Shown here one piece after another: positions 16,332 to 25,124 of a DNA stretch of 42,500 nt (its first letter is position 1; each line of letters opens with the position of its first letter). The stretch is from contig CANSPQ010000010.1 of assembly GCA_947648915.1 (NCBI GenBank), positions 1 through 42,500 on the forward strand, written 5' to 3'. The translations under genes were made by a program, and so were the position numbers. The stretch is from an uncultured Caryophanales bacterium (GTDB lineage Bacteria; Bacillota_I; Bacilli_A; RF39; UBA660). The notes under the pieces were generated by a model. That model was given only the letters and a program-made list of their open reading frames with translations. It searched no databases and had not been told where the DNA came from.

Positions 16332-17419
16332 CTTTTGTATAGGACTACTCCAGAAGCTCCTACAACTGCAATTCCTCCGATTAATATCCATATCCAAGTG
16401 TTACTATTTGATGTTTCTTTTGTGATGGTTAGGTTGTCTAATGTGATTTTTGCTACGGAATCGGTATTTTCTACTAGATATTCTGTTACAGGAGTGTTAA
16501 AATTTCCTCCAGAGATAAATTTTTTAAAATCCTCACTATATACAGCAACCCCACCACTCAATGTTGTTTTAAAGTCTCCACCTGTAATACTGATAGTAAT
16601 TTTGTCTAAATCTGTCTTACTATTATTATGTGGATTCCATTCATAGAAGGCGTATTGCCCACTAATATCCCCGCCATTTATAGATACTTTTATTGGATTT
16701 TTAGTTACGTGTTGAGCAACTGCAATTCCAGCACCGTTCGTAGTGGAACCATTTTGATTGGCTGTTTTTGTAAAAGGTGCGATTCCTTCAATGGTCCCGT
16801 TATTGACAGTTAAACTTCCAGAACGTATTTCTATTCCACTGCCACCTTTTATCGTACCCCCATTTATAGTAAGTTCTCCTATTTGCGGTTGATAGATTCC
16901 AACACTATCATCTTGGTTCAAACCTTTGATGATACCATCGTTAATTGTTATTTTAGTGTTATGTCTTTTTCCATTTCCTACGATTCCATAATAGTAACCT
17001 TCAATGGTACCCCCATTTACGATAAGTTCTGCATTTTCTCCAGTAGATTCTTCTTTTAGAAGTTGAATGGCTGCCCATACATTTTGATTATTTGCACCTG
17101 TTGTAATAAGACCTTTTCCTGATGTATCATTAATTGTAAGTGTGGAACCACTTTCCACGACAATAAAGCCTCCATTCACTTTCATATTCACAGATGGGCT
17201 AATGGTGTGACCATTTAAATCTAGTATTGTTTTTCCACGTGATCCCATTGTATATCGTATGGCAATATCGTCAGTTAGTTTACAGATGGATCCATCTCTT
17301 AAGCATTTTTCTAGTGCTACTTCACTTGCAACTTCGGTAATTTCGTTTCCACTAGCGTATACTGATATTGGTAATATTAGGACTAACAATAAAAGAATAT
17401 AGTATCCTGTTTTTTTCAT
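16319..17419 (-). CDS. secreted beta-helix protein with C-terminal membrane anchor
   Basis: 366 residues: signal peptide (MKKTGYYILLLLVLILPISVYA), then repeated NGGTIxG-type rungs (NGGTIEG, NDGIIKG, NGGTIKG, NNGTIEG, NGGDISG, TGGDFKT) of a parallel beta-helix, then a hydrophobic segment near the C terminus (WIWILIGGIAVVGASGVVLY) and the basic tail KRKNV. The layout mimics a sortase substrate, but no LPxTG motif precedes the membrane segment. AGGAGGAAA precedes the ATG. Paralogue of the partial protein at 1-1277. Adhesin or surface-layer role is inferred. Confidence 0.8.
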   Translation of the reverse strand: MKKTGYYILLLLVLILPISVYASGNEITEVASEVALEKCLRDGSICKLTDDIAIRYTMGSRGKTILDLNGHTISPSVNMKVNGGFIVVESGSTLTINDTSGKGLITTGANNQNVWAAIQLLKEESTGENAELIVNGGTIEGYYYGIVGNGKRHNTKITINDGIIKGLNQDDSVGIYQPQIGELTINGGTIKGGSGIEIRSGSLTVNNGTIEGIAPFTKTANQNGSTTNGAGIAVAQHVTKNPIKVSINGGDISGQYAFYEWNPHNNSKTDLDKITISITGGDFKTTLSGGVAVYSEDFKKFISGGNFNTPVTEYLVENTDSVAKITLDNLTITKETSNSNTWIWILIGGIAVVGASGVVLYKRKNV

Positions 17420-17499
17420 TATTTTCCTCCTCTTAATTCATATTATGTCGAAATAGTAACATTATTCTTTATGGTATTTATTTTTAGTATTTCATTATC

Positions 17500-17524
17500 A
17501 AAAAAAGATAGATTTCCTATCTTT
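17500..17524 (-). terminator. terminator of hsp20
   Basis: On the minus strand AAAGATAG, loop, CTATCTTT and a T run follow the hsp20 stop. Confidence 0.75.
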
Positions 17525-17548
17525 CCTTTACAATGCTTCATTGTTCTT

Positions 17549-17962
17549 TTAGTCAATATCAATATACTTTTTTTCTGGAATTTCTTTTTGTTTTTCTATT
17601 TTTGGTATTTCAATTTGTAAAATTCCATTATCAAATTTCGCTTTGATATCTTCGCTTTTGATATCGTCCCCTACATAGAAACTTCTAGAACAAGAACCTG
17701 AATATCTTTCTTTACGAATAAATCTTTCTTCTTTCTCTTCCTTTTCTTGAGATGTGCATGCGTTAATTGTTAAATATCCATCTTCAATACTCATTTTAAT
17801 GTTTTCTTTTTCATATCCAGGCAAATCAATGTCTAATAAGAATTTATCTTCTTTTTCCTTAATGTCTGTTTTCATTAGGTTACTTTCATGATTTTTGAAG
17901 AATGGTTCTCCAAATACATCATCTAACAAATCAAAATCACTTCTTCTTGGTATCAACATCAT
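17549..17962 (-). CDS. hsp20: Hsp20/alpha-crystallin small heat-shock protein
   Basis: ATP-independent holdase chaperone that keeps unfolding proteins soluble. 137 residues: an N-terminal arm (MLIPRRSDFDLLDDVFG), the alpha-crystallin domain (DIDLPGYEKENIKMSIEDGYLTI to FDNGILQIEIPK) and a short C-terminal tail. AAAGGAAG precedes the first of two adjacent ATGs. The gene stands alone, with a consensus promoter overlapped by a CIRCE operator upstream, so HrcA-type heat control is predicted. Confidence 0.93.
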   Translation of the reverse strand: MMLIPRRSDFDLLDDVFGEPFFKNHESNLMKTDIKEKEDKFLLDIDLPGYEKENIKMSIEDGYLTINACTSQEKEEKEERFIRKERYSGSCSRSFYVGDDIKSEDIKAKFDNGILQIEIPKIEKQKEIPEKKYIDID

Positions 17963-18042
17963 ATAAATCGACTTCCTTTCTTAATTTTGTTACCTTTTGT
18001 AACTCCATTTATATGTAAAAGATACCTTTCTCTTACATTTTG

Positions 18043-18071
18043 ATTATAACATCGCTTATTAGCAATGTCAA
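18043..18071 (-). promoter_or_regulatory. consensus SigA promoter of hsp20
   Basis: On the minus strand TTGACA (18071-18066), 17 bp, TATAAT (18048-18043). The -35 and part of the spacer lie inside the CIRCE element. Confidence 0.85.
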
Positions 18072-18085
18072 TATTGGAGTGCTAA
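18059..18085. promoter_or_regulatory. CIRCE element (HrcA operator)
   Basis: TTAGCAATG, 9 bp, GAGTGCTAA. The right arm matches the CIRCE consensus arm fully and the left arm at its first six positions. It overlaps the hsp20 promoter, where bound HrcA would block polymerase. hrcA itself is not in the window. Confidence 0.9.
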
Positions 18086-18141
18086 TAGGTGAAATATTCA
18101 TTAAAATTATTGTTATATCCTTATTATACGGAGAATCTTCA

Positions 18142-18946
<805 letters not shown>

Positions 18947-19036
18947 GGAAAATGTAATTGTAGCAAGTGCACTTATATTTTTTTGAAAACAATCATGATA
19001 TTTCTTATTGTACATATAGTTTAATAGGTGAATTTT

Positions 19037-19708
19037 ATGTTGAAATACAAACTAGGCACATTATTTTTACTGATGATTGGAATATTTAGTTTTAGTTTTG
19101 CATCTGCCCAAGATAATGAACTTCCATTACTAGGAAAAGTGATTTACATAGACCCTGGCCATGGAGGGAGCGACCCAGGTGCTATGTATAAAAATATTCA
19201 TGAGGCAGACCTCAATTTAAAAATAAGCAAAAAATTAGAAGAAAAATTGATTTCTTTAGGCGCTATTGTATATATGACACGTTATGATGACTATGATTTA
19301 TCTGTAAACAATACCATTAACCGAAAAAGAAGCGATTTATCAAGAAGGGGAAATATTATCAATCGCTCCGATTGTGATTTATTTTTATCGATTCATTTAA
19401 ATGCAGAAGAAACAGGCATTTGGAGAGGTGCTGAAGTCTATTATGATGATATTAACAAAGAAAATGAGTTGATTGCCAAAATAATGCAAGAGCAGATGAA
19501 AAAATATCTGGGAAGCAAAAGAAGTGTAAAGAAAACAGATGATTTATATTTACAAAAAAGAATTGAAAGGCCTGGTGTATTAATTGAAGCTGGATTTTTA
19601 AGTAATAGTAGTGACCGATATTTATTAACACAAGATACCTATCAGAATAAAATCGCAACAGCAATTACAGAAGGCGTACTTGAATATATAAAGCAAAAGT
19701 CCAGTTGA
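19037..19708 (+). CDS. cwlD: N-acetylmuramoyl-L-alanine amidase, CwlD-like
   Basis: Zinc amidase that strips peptides from muramic acid, the first step to muramic-delta-lactam in spore cortex. A signal peptide (LGTLFLLMIGIFSFSFASAQ) precedes a single Amidase_3 domain. Zinc ligands His42 (DPGHGG), Glu56 and His120 (LSIHLNAE) and catalytic Glu184 (VLIEAGFLSN) are all present. ATG 19037 is chosen over GTG 19028 because AATAGGTG lies 7 nt before it. The size (223 aa, no binding domain) fits CwlD. CATATAGTT at 19013 is a near-match to the sporulation -10 pattern. Confidence 0.85.
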   Translation: MLKYKLGTLFLLMIGIFSFSFASAQDNELPLLGKVIYIDPGHGGSDPGAMYKNIHEADLNLKISKKLEEKLISLGAIVYMTRYDDYDLSVNNTINRKRSDLSRRGNIINRSDCDLFLSIHLNAEETGIWRGAEVYYDDINKENELIAKIMQEQMKKYLGSKRSVKKTDDLYLQKRIERPGVLIEAGFLSNSSDRYLLTQDTYQNKIATAITEGVLEYIKQKSS

Positions 19709-19725
19709 TTATAACTGGATTTTTC
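19700..19725 (+). terminator. terminator of cwlD
   Basis: TCCAGTT, loop, AACTGGA and T5; it overlaps the stop codon. Confidence 0.8.
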
Positions 19726-19756
19726 ATGAAAAAAACACAATTTTTTTGTTAAACTA

Positions 19757-19765
19757 TGTTATAAT
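19757..19765 (+). promoter_or_regulatory. extended -10 promoter of the Abi_2-htrA operon
   Basis: TGTTATAAT has the TGnTATAAT form; no clear -35 sequence was found. Confidence 0.55.
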
Positions 19766-19791
19766 GGTAGCAGTGACTTGTAGGTGATAAG

Positions 19792-20724
19792 ATGGCGAAG
19801 AATAAAATATTTAAAACGTTAGATGAACAGATAGAAATATTAAAGTCAAAAGGTCTTGTAATTGAAGATGAACAAAAAGCAATGGCTATTTTATTTCGTG
19901 AAAATTACTTCTTTATCAATGGATATCGGCATTTATTTATGCGTTCTATGAAAGATAACGGCTTTATTGAAGGGACAACTTTTGAAGAACTATATGCTAT
20001 GTTTACATTTGATCGTAGAATGCGTAATATTATGTTTCAATATATTTTAGTCATTGAAAATAATTTGAAATCCATTATTAGTTATCAATTATCTAGAAAA
20101 TATGGATTCAAAGAGAAAGACTATTTAAATCCGAAAAACTTCTGTCAAGATCACATGAAAGCAAGACAAGTACATGATGTAATCAATAAAATGAAACGTC
20201 AAATACGTGTTAATGGAGCACAACATACTGCAACGATGCATTATATCAGTAATTATGGTTATATTCCTATGTGGATTTTGGTGAAGGTGTTGTCGTTTGG
20301 AATTATTTCAGAATTGTATAACATATTAAAGACAGAAGATCAATTAGATATTGCCGAAATTTATAATGTAGACCCAGAAACATTATCTATTTATTTGAAT
20401 TTATTATCAAATTTTAGAAATTTATGTGCACATGAGGAAATTTTATATGACCATAGAACACAACGTTCTATACCAGATTCCAAATATCATTATTTGCTAT
20501 CCATTGATATGACAGATGATGAATACAATTACGGGAAGAATGATTTATATGCCATTATCATTATTATGAAACAAATGTTGAGTGAACCAGAATTTGTTCA
20601 ATTGATTAACGAAATTGGGTATGAAATTGATGTGTTAGATGGAAAAGTAGATGTGGTTCCACTGAATCTTATATTAAATAAGATAGGTTTTCCAGACAAT
20701 TGGAGAGAAATTAAAACACTATGA
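19792..20724 (+). CDS. Abi_2 (AbiD/AbiF-like) HEPN family protein
   Basis: 310 residues matching the Abi_2 abortive-infection family: an N-terminal KTLDEQIEILKSKGL, the NYFFINGYRHLF block and a C-terminal NFRNLCAHEEILYD containing the HEPN RNase motif R-x4-H. Relatives block phage growth, apparently by RNA cleavage on infection. It is the first gene of an apparent operon with htrA (ATGA overlap region) and a thioredoxin-like protein. No antitoxin-like partner is seen. Whether it is a defence gene here is inferred from family only. Confidence 0.88.
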   Translation: MAKNKIFKTLDEQIEILKSKGLVIEDEQKAMAILFRENYFFINGYRHLFMRSMKDNGFIEGTTFEELYAMFTFDRRMRNIMFQYILVIENNLKSIISYQLSRKYGFKEKDYLNPKNFCQDHMKARQVHDVINKMKRQIRVNGAQHTATMHYISNYGYIPMWILVKVLSFGIISELYNILKTEDQLDIAEIYNVDPETLSIYLNLLSNFRNLCAHEEILYDHRTQRSIPDSKYHYLLSIDMTDDEYNYGKNDLYAIIIIMKQMLSEPEFVQLINEIGYEIDVLDGKVDVVPLNLILNKIGFPDNWREIKTL

Positions 20725-20732
20725 GGAGGATT

Positions 20733-21833
20733 ATGAAACAGAAATTTACTTATTTTGTCGTAGGATGTATTTGTATTATAGTTGGTATTTGTGGAACGTT
20801 TGTTGTATATAGGCATTATCCACAGACAGTTGCGGATAAAGGGCAAGAAACTATGAAAACTGTGCAAGATGTAACAATACATGAAACCAATACGATTAAA
20901 TCAGCAATTGATAAAATTTATGATGCTGTTGTGGTTGTCGAAGAATATGATGCAAGGGGTAATTTGGTAGGAACAGGTACAGGTTTTGTTTATAAAAAAG
21001 ATGAAAATAAAGGCTATATTTTAACCAATCATCATGTCATAGAAGATGCAAGTACGGTTAGGGTATTAACGTCACAAGAGCGTGAAATTGATGCACAAAT
21101 ATTGGGAAGTGATGAGTATTCTGATATCGCTGTTTTATCCATTGCTTCTGAAGAGGTATTACAGGTAGCGTCTATAGGGGATAGTAGTGTTATGGAACTC
21201 GGAGATACGGTATTTACTGTTGGATCTCCACTTGGAAGTAAGTATATGGGAACGGTTACTAAGGGTATTTTATCGGGTCAAAACAGAAAAGTTACAGTGA
21301 AATTATCAACAGGCAGTTTTATTATGGATGTATTGCAGACAGATGCAGCGATTAACCCTGGAAATAGTGGGGGACCATTGCTCAATATTAATGGTGAGGT
21401 AATTGGAATCACTTCACTTAAGTTAGTACAGGATGAAGTGGAAGGAATGGGTTTTGCAATTCCAATTGAGCTTGCGATGGCATCGATTGATGCATTAGAA
21501 AATGGAAAGCCAATTGTAAGACCAACGTTAGGAGTTCAATTATCTACTTTGGGCAATCCTTATTTATTACGAAATTATCAAATTCGTATTCCAAGTGATA
21601 TTAAAAATGGAGTTGTCGTGGTATCGGTTGAAAATAATAGTGACGCTGCTAAGGCGGGATTACAAAAAGGCGATATTATTACAATGATTGAGGGGAAAAA
21701 AATTACAGAGGCAACTCATTTTAAATATATATTGTATCAATATAATATTGGTGATACAATAACCTTAACTGTTGTTCGAAATGAAAAGGAGCAGTTGATA
21801 AAAGTTACACTTACTGATTTTTATGGTCAATAG
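20733..21833 (+). CDS. htrA: HtrA/DegP-like membrane-anchored serine protease
   Basis: 366 residues: an N-terminal membrane anchor (FVVGCICIIVGICGTFVVY), a trypsin-like domain with catalytic His101 (TNHHV), Asp131 (YSDIAVL) and Ser212 (NPGNSGGP), and one PDZ domain at about 275-360. It acts outside the membrane on misfolded proteins. ATG 20733 is preferred over 20721 because GAGGAGG lies between them and no ribosome site precedes 20721. Its 5' end overlaps the Abi_2 stop region, so the two are coupled. Confidence 0.92.
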   Translation: MKQKFTYFVVGCICIIVGICGTFVVYRHYPQTVADKGQETMKTVQDVTIHETNTIKSAIDKIYDAVVVVEEYDARGNLVGTGTGFVYKKDENKGYILTNHHVIEDASTVRVLTSQEREIDAQILGSDEYSDIAVLSIASEEVLQVASIGDSSVMELGDTVFTVGSPLGSKYMGTVTKGILSGQNRKVTVKLSTGSFIMDVLQTDAAINPGNSGGPLLNINGEVIGITSLKLVQDEVEGMGFAIPIELAMASIDALENGKPIVRPTLGVQLSTLGNPYLLRNYQIRIPSDIKNGVVVVSVENNSDAAKAGLQKGDIITMIEGKKITEATHFKYILYQYNIGDTITLTVVRNEKEQLIKVTLTDFYGQ

Positions 21834-21848
21834 AAAAGGATGTTTGTT

Positions 21849-22529
21849 ATGAAAAAAAAGTATGTTATTACAATGTTGGTTGTTCTTGTACTAGCGATAG
21901 TTGCGCTACTTGCAATTGGAATATTCCATGCTAGTTCAAATGATGCCAGAAAGTTTAAGAACGAATATGAATCATTAAATGGTCAAAAAAATGCGAATGG
22001 AAAGGAATATTTGCCTGTTAATATTAAGGACAGTAATAAAATTGATTATGCTACTTATCAAGAAATTATGGATTTATTAGATCATGGAACAGGTGTGATT
22101 TATTTTGGATTTCCAGAATGTCCATGGTGTCGTAATATGGTTTCTGTATTGCTAGATGCTGCTGATGAGACAAGTATTGATAAAATATACTATTTCAATG
22201 CTTTATCTATGCGTGATACGAAAAGTTTAAAAGATGGTGTTATTGTCACTGAAAAAGAGGGGACAGCAGAATACTATCAATTGCTTGAAGCACTAAGTTC
22301 TATTTTAGGTCCTTATGAGGGATTAAATGATGATACTATTTTGCGTTTGTATTTTCCAACTGTTGTTTTTGTAAAAAATGGAACAATTGTAGGTAGTCAT
22401 GAAGGTACATTGGATTCACAGGAAGATCCTTACATTGCTTTAACAACCGAACAGAAAGAAGAACTCAAAAAGATTTATACAGATTTTATTCATGAATTAT
22501 TGGGTGATATATGTGATAGTAAGTGTTAA
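21849..22529 (+). CDS. membrane-anchored thioredoxin-like protein (CPWC)
   Basis: About 226 residues: one N-terminal membrane segment (VITMLVVLVLAIVALLAIGIF), a linker, then a thioredoxin fold with active-site-like CPWC in FGFPECPWCRNM and the cis-Pro strand LYFPTVVFVKNG. The end DICDSKC carries two further Cys. ATG 21849 is chosen because AAAAGGA is about 9 nt away; 21840 directly abuts it. Last gene of the Abi_2-htrA operon. An extracytoplasmic disulfide or reductase role is likely; substrate unknown. Confidence 0.8.
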   Translation: MKKKYVITMLVVLVLAIVALLAIGIFHASSNDARKFKNEYESLNGQKNANGKEYLPVNIKDSNKIDYATYQEIMDLLDHGTGVIYFGFPECPWCRNMVSVLLDAADETSIDKIYYFNALSMRDTKSLKDGVIVTEKEGTAEYYQLLEALSSILGPYEGLNDDTILRLYFPTVVFVKNGTIVGSHEGTLDSQEDPYIALTTEQKEELKKIYTDFIHELLGDICDSKC

Positions 22530-22550
22530 GAGGATAACTCCTCTTTTTTG
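22528..22550 (+). terminator. terminator of the Abi_2-htrA operon
   Basis: AAGAGGA, loop TAAC, TCCTCTT and a T run. Confidence 0.8.
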
Positions 22551-22570
22551 TTTCCAAAATAGATGAATTA

Positions 22571-22579
22571 CATAAACTA
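22571..22579 (+). promoter_or_regulatory. CATAnnnTA element before the amidase-LysM gene
   Basis: CATAAACTA sits 18 bp before the start, as in other spore/envelope genes here; no matching -35 was seen. Confidence 0.35.
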
Positions 22580-22596
22580 TTTTAGGGGGCATTTGT

Positions 22597-23562
22597 ATGA
22601 ATTATAAGATAATAATAGATGCGAGTCATGGTGGGGATGACACAGGCTGTATGCTTTCTAATATACCTGAAAAGAATATTACATTAGAGTTGTCAAAATA
22701 TATGTATCAAAAATTTGAGTCATTAAATGTGCCTGTAATGTTAGTAAGGGATAAAGATGAAACTATTTTTCCAGTTGACCGTATCAAAAAAATAACAGAA
22801 ATGTATGGTGATCACAAGTTTGTTATTGTGATTTCAAACCACGTTTATTCTGATAAATCATATGAAGTTGTTTATGGATTACAACAGTCTTCACAGTTAC
22901 CCAATCGTATTGTTTCTAATTTAATGCAGCATCATGAACAGGTAATTTGTCATTCCAAACGTTTGGGAAGCAATGTCCATCTAGACTATTATTCGATTCA
23001 TAGGGATATAGCAAATATGCAGGTATTACGCATCTCTTATCCTTTTGTCCAAAATCGCGGTGATTTAGATAAAGGTGTAGATACCATTGTGGATACCATT
23101 TATGAATATATTGGTGGTAAAGTAGAGAATGATTGGTATCAAGTTTCTAAAGGGGATACGATGTGGAATGTTGCAAAGAAATTCCACTTGAGTGTCGATG
23201 AATTAAAAGTTCTAAATGGGTTTACAGATAATTTATTACGAACAGGAGATAGGATTAAGACAAAAAAAGAGGAAAATGTAATTCAATATGTAGTAGGAAA
23301 AGGAGAAAATCTGTATCAAATTTGTCGCAGGTTTGATATCGATTTAATAGAATTAATGGAATATAATCATAAAAAAAGTAATTTAATTCAGATGGGAGAT
23401 GTAATTCAAATTCCAAAACGGAATTCAATTGAACATTCTGTATGTAAGGGAGAAAATTTATATCAGATTGCTGGTAGGTATCAGACAGATGTGGAAGAAC
23501 TTGTTACAAAAAATCACTTACAGAATAAACAAGTTCAAACGGGTGATATTATTACAATATAA
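22597..23562 (+). CDS. amidase-like domain with three LysM repeats, catalytic Glu lost
   Basis: 321 residues. The N-terminal ~170 are an Amidase_3-like domain keeping the zinc-site residues His11 (DASHGG), Glu25 and His82 (ISNHV), but the usual VLVE-GF-SN motif reads LRISYPFVQN, with Ser147 where the catalytic Glu should be. Three LysM domains follow at about 181-222, 230-272 and 279-321 (YQVSKGDTMW, YVVGKGENLY, HSVCKGENLY). There is no signal peptide, as for many mother-cell-made spore proteins. It may bind rather than cut peptidoglycan. AGGGGGC ribosome site. Confidence 0.75.
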   Translation: MNYKIIIDASHGGDDTGCMLSNIPEKNITLELSKYMYQKFESLNVPVMLVRDKDETIFPVDRIKKITEMYGDHKFVIVISNHVYSDKSYEVVYGLQQSSQLPNRIVSNLMQHHEQVICHSKRLGSNVHLDYYSIHRDIANMQVLRISYPFVQNRGDLDKGVDTIVDTIYEYIGGKVENDWYQVSKGDTMWNVAKKFHLSVDELKVLNGFTDNLLRTGDRIKTKKEENVIQYVVGKGENLYQICRRFDIDLIELMEYNHKKSNLIQMGDVIQIPKRNSIEHSVCKGENLYQIAGRYQTDVEELVTKNHLQNKQVQTGDIITI

Positions 23563-23584
23563 AAAACTTCAAATGAAGTTTTTT
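23561..23584. terminator. bidirectional terminator between two convergent wall genes
   Basis: AAAAAACTTC, loop AAAT, GAAGTTTTTT. Confidence 0.85.
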
Positions 23585-24011
23585 AGTGTAGTTCTTTACA
23601 TTCTCCAGCGTATGGTTGGTAGAAACAATGATTTTTATATCTTCCTGTATTCTCTTGATCCCACCATAATGCTTTGCAACTTTGTCCTGTGCTTGGCGCA
23701 TAAAACCATAGAGCATTAGTCGCAGGATGGTAGTATTGTCCTCGAATGACACGATCTGCGAGTTCTTGTTCTTTGACTGTTGGTTTACTGAAGAATAATG
23801 GACTATCTTTTCCGCTAAAACCACCTGGTGTTTGATAAATCATTTGTTGGATTGTTCTAACATCATTAAAGGTAAGACAATTGGCAAGTACACGATTGAC
23901 TCCAACATTTCCCACCATTAACATACCTAAATCACCTTCACCAACGGCTTCTGCTCGCATTAATCTTGCCAGTAAATCCCTTTCAGCAGTTGTATGTTTG
24001 ATAATTGACAT
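23583..24011 (-). CDS. SleB/CwlJ-type cell wall hydrolase
   Basis: 142 residues of Hydrolase_2 type: RLMRAEAVGEGDLGMLMVGNVGVNR with the likely catalytic Glu21, VIYQTPGGFSG-like segment, and ATNALWFYAPSTGQSCK to the Cys-containing end. There is no signal peptide or binding domain, as in CwlJ, which is made in the mother cell and degrades cortex in germination. The frame is open further upstream, but ATG 24011 follows ATAGGTGATT; the upstream ATG at 24038 lies in the promoter. A lytic transglycosylase-type activity is inferred from the family. Confidence 0.85.
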   Translation of the reverse strand: MSIIKHTTAERDLLARLMRAEAVGEGDLGMLMVGNVGVNRVLANCLTFNDVRTIQQMIYQTPGGFSGKDSPLFFSKPTVKEQELADRVIRGQYYHPATNALWFYAPSTGQSCKALWWDQENTGRYKNHCFYQPYAGECKELH

Positions 24012-24026
24012 ATAATCACCTATATA

Positions 24027-24035
24027 TAGTATATG
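24027..24035 (-). promoter_or_regulatory. SigK-like -10 of the cortex hydrolase gene
   Basis: On the minus strand CATATACTA, with an AC dinucleotide 17 bp upstream, matches AC-N17-CATAnnnTA. Confidence 0.5.
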
Positions 24036-24103
24036 CATATCAAGGTAGAAATGTCTAAAAATGGTGTTCTATAAAGCAATTTCTAATTTTTTCGCATAAA
24101 ATA

Positions 24104-24132
24104 TTGTGTGTACTTATATTTTATGTTATAAT
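24104..24132 (+). promoter_or_regulatory. promoter of tRNA-Trp
   Basis: TTGTGT (24104-24109), 17 bp, TATAAT (24127-24132), ending 12 bp before the tRNA. Confidence 0.7.
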
Positions 24133-24144
24133 CAATTTGTTCTT

Positions 24145-24218
24145 AGAGGTGTAATTCAATGGTAGAATGACGGTCTCCAAAACCGTTCATGTGGGTTCAA
24201 CTCCTGCCACCTCTGCCA
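24145..24218 (+). tRNA. tRNA-Trp (CCA)
   Basis: The acceptor stem AGAGGTG pairs with CACCTCT, the anticodon arm ACGGT-CTCCAAA-ACCGT gives anticodon CCA, the T-loop is TTCAACT, and the 3' GCCA is encoded. The anticodon reads UGG only, which agrees with TGA being a stop codon here. Confidence 0.95.
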
Positions 24219-24228
24219 TTTGTAAAAC

Positions 24229-24256
24229 AACTCCGGATTTAGGAGTTTTAATATAT
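24229..24256 (+). terminator. terminator of tRNA-Trp
   Basis: AACTCC, 7-nt loop, GGAGTT, then TT and AT-rich sequence. From here to about 24385 I see no gene. Confidence 0.65.
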
Positions 24257-24387
24257 TTAAAGGTTACAAATTTATAATTGGAATTCTTGGGGGGTGGTGG
24301 AGTAAATAATTATGCTATTCCCTTGTTTAAGTTCTTAGTTAATTATAATTTTATATAAGAAAATATTGTAAAAGATAAGTCTATATC

Positions 24388-24417
24388 ACAAAAAAATGCC
24401 TCAAAATAACATTTTTT
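24388..24417 (-). terminator. terminator of the DUF2238-like gene
   Basis: On the minus strand AAAAAATG pairs with CATTTTTT after the gene end; a GGGAT/ATCCC hairpin lies just before it. Confidence 0.55.
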
Positions 24418-24442
24418 GCATGGGGGATAATTCATCCCTTTT

Positions 24443-25045
24443 TTATAGTGCACCTATAAATTTTGTAATAAATCCTTCTTTTTTTGTCAACATTTCGTAT
24501 AGGTAAGCAATTGTAAATAGTATGCTACCACTAAAAGCCGCTAACATGTCACACATGGTATCTTCTACACCAGTTTCCATCCAGTGTTGCAAATTAGAAC
24601 CTGTTAGTTGATCCATTCCAAATTCAAAAAACTCCCATACGCCTGCTACCAGAAAAACAATTCCTAAAATATAAGTAACATTAAATATAATTTTTTTCTT
24701 AGGATTTTGTTTAAATAAATATAATAAAATCAGTGCAACAAAGCAAGTTAAGATTCCAGATAGAAAATGTGTAAAGGTATCAAACCAACTGATATATTTG
24801 TATAAGTTTACTCCAGAGCCTAAAAATTGGGCAAGGAATAAAAAGATATAATATACGACTTCTAATTCTACACTGATTTTGAATTGGATTAGTTTTTTAA
24901 AACCTACTGGTACAAGAAGTAATGGATATAATGCAATATAAGTTGTAATTCTTGTATGATTTCCTGTACTAAGATCTCGAATGAGCAAATAGGTATTTCC
25001 AATTAACATGATTAATACTAAACTATAATTTAATATTTTCTTCAT
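24443..25045 (-). CDS. DUF2238/YjdF-like integral membrane protein
   Basis: 200 residues with about six membrane segments. Conserved polar positions are WFDTFTHFLSG, VAGVWEFFEFGMDQLTGSN and TGVEDTMCDMLAAFSG, which fit the DUF2238 (YjdF) family. Function unknown. It stands alone between tRNA-Trp and the minus-strand gene at 25121, with a terminator between it and the latter. Confidence 0.75.
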   Translation of the reverse strand: MKKILNYSLVLIMLIGNTYLLIRDLSTGNHTRITTYIALYPLLLVPVGFKKLIQFKISVELEVVYYIFLFLAQFLGSGVNLYKYISWFDTFTHFLSGILTCFVALILLYLFKQNPKKKIIFNVTYILGIVFLVAGVWEFFEFGMDQLTGSNLQHWMETGVEDTMCDMLAAFSGSILFTIAYLYEMLTKKEGFITKFIGAL

Positions 25046-25101
25046 CTTATCACCTTTACTTATTATATTATAAAAATGAAAAAATTAATATCCTTTTTAC
25101 T

Positions 25102-25124
25102 AAAAAAATGGCTTTTGCCATTAT
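25102..25124 (-). terminator. terminator of the gene at 25121-26203
   Basis: On the minus strand AATGGC, loop AAAA, GCCATT and a T run. Confidence 0.75.

Noticed and set aside
16293-16813. Plus-strand ORFs opposite the beta-helix gene
   Set aside because: They are shadows of the minus-strand gene, without ribosome sites or plausible proteins.
24257-24385. Possible gene after tRNA-Trp
   Set aside because: No frame with a start, ribosome site and plausible protein; only AT-rich sequence with one G-rich patch.
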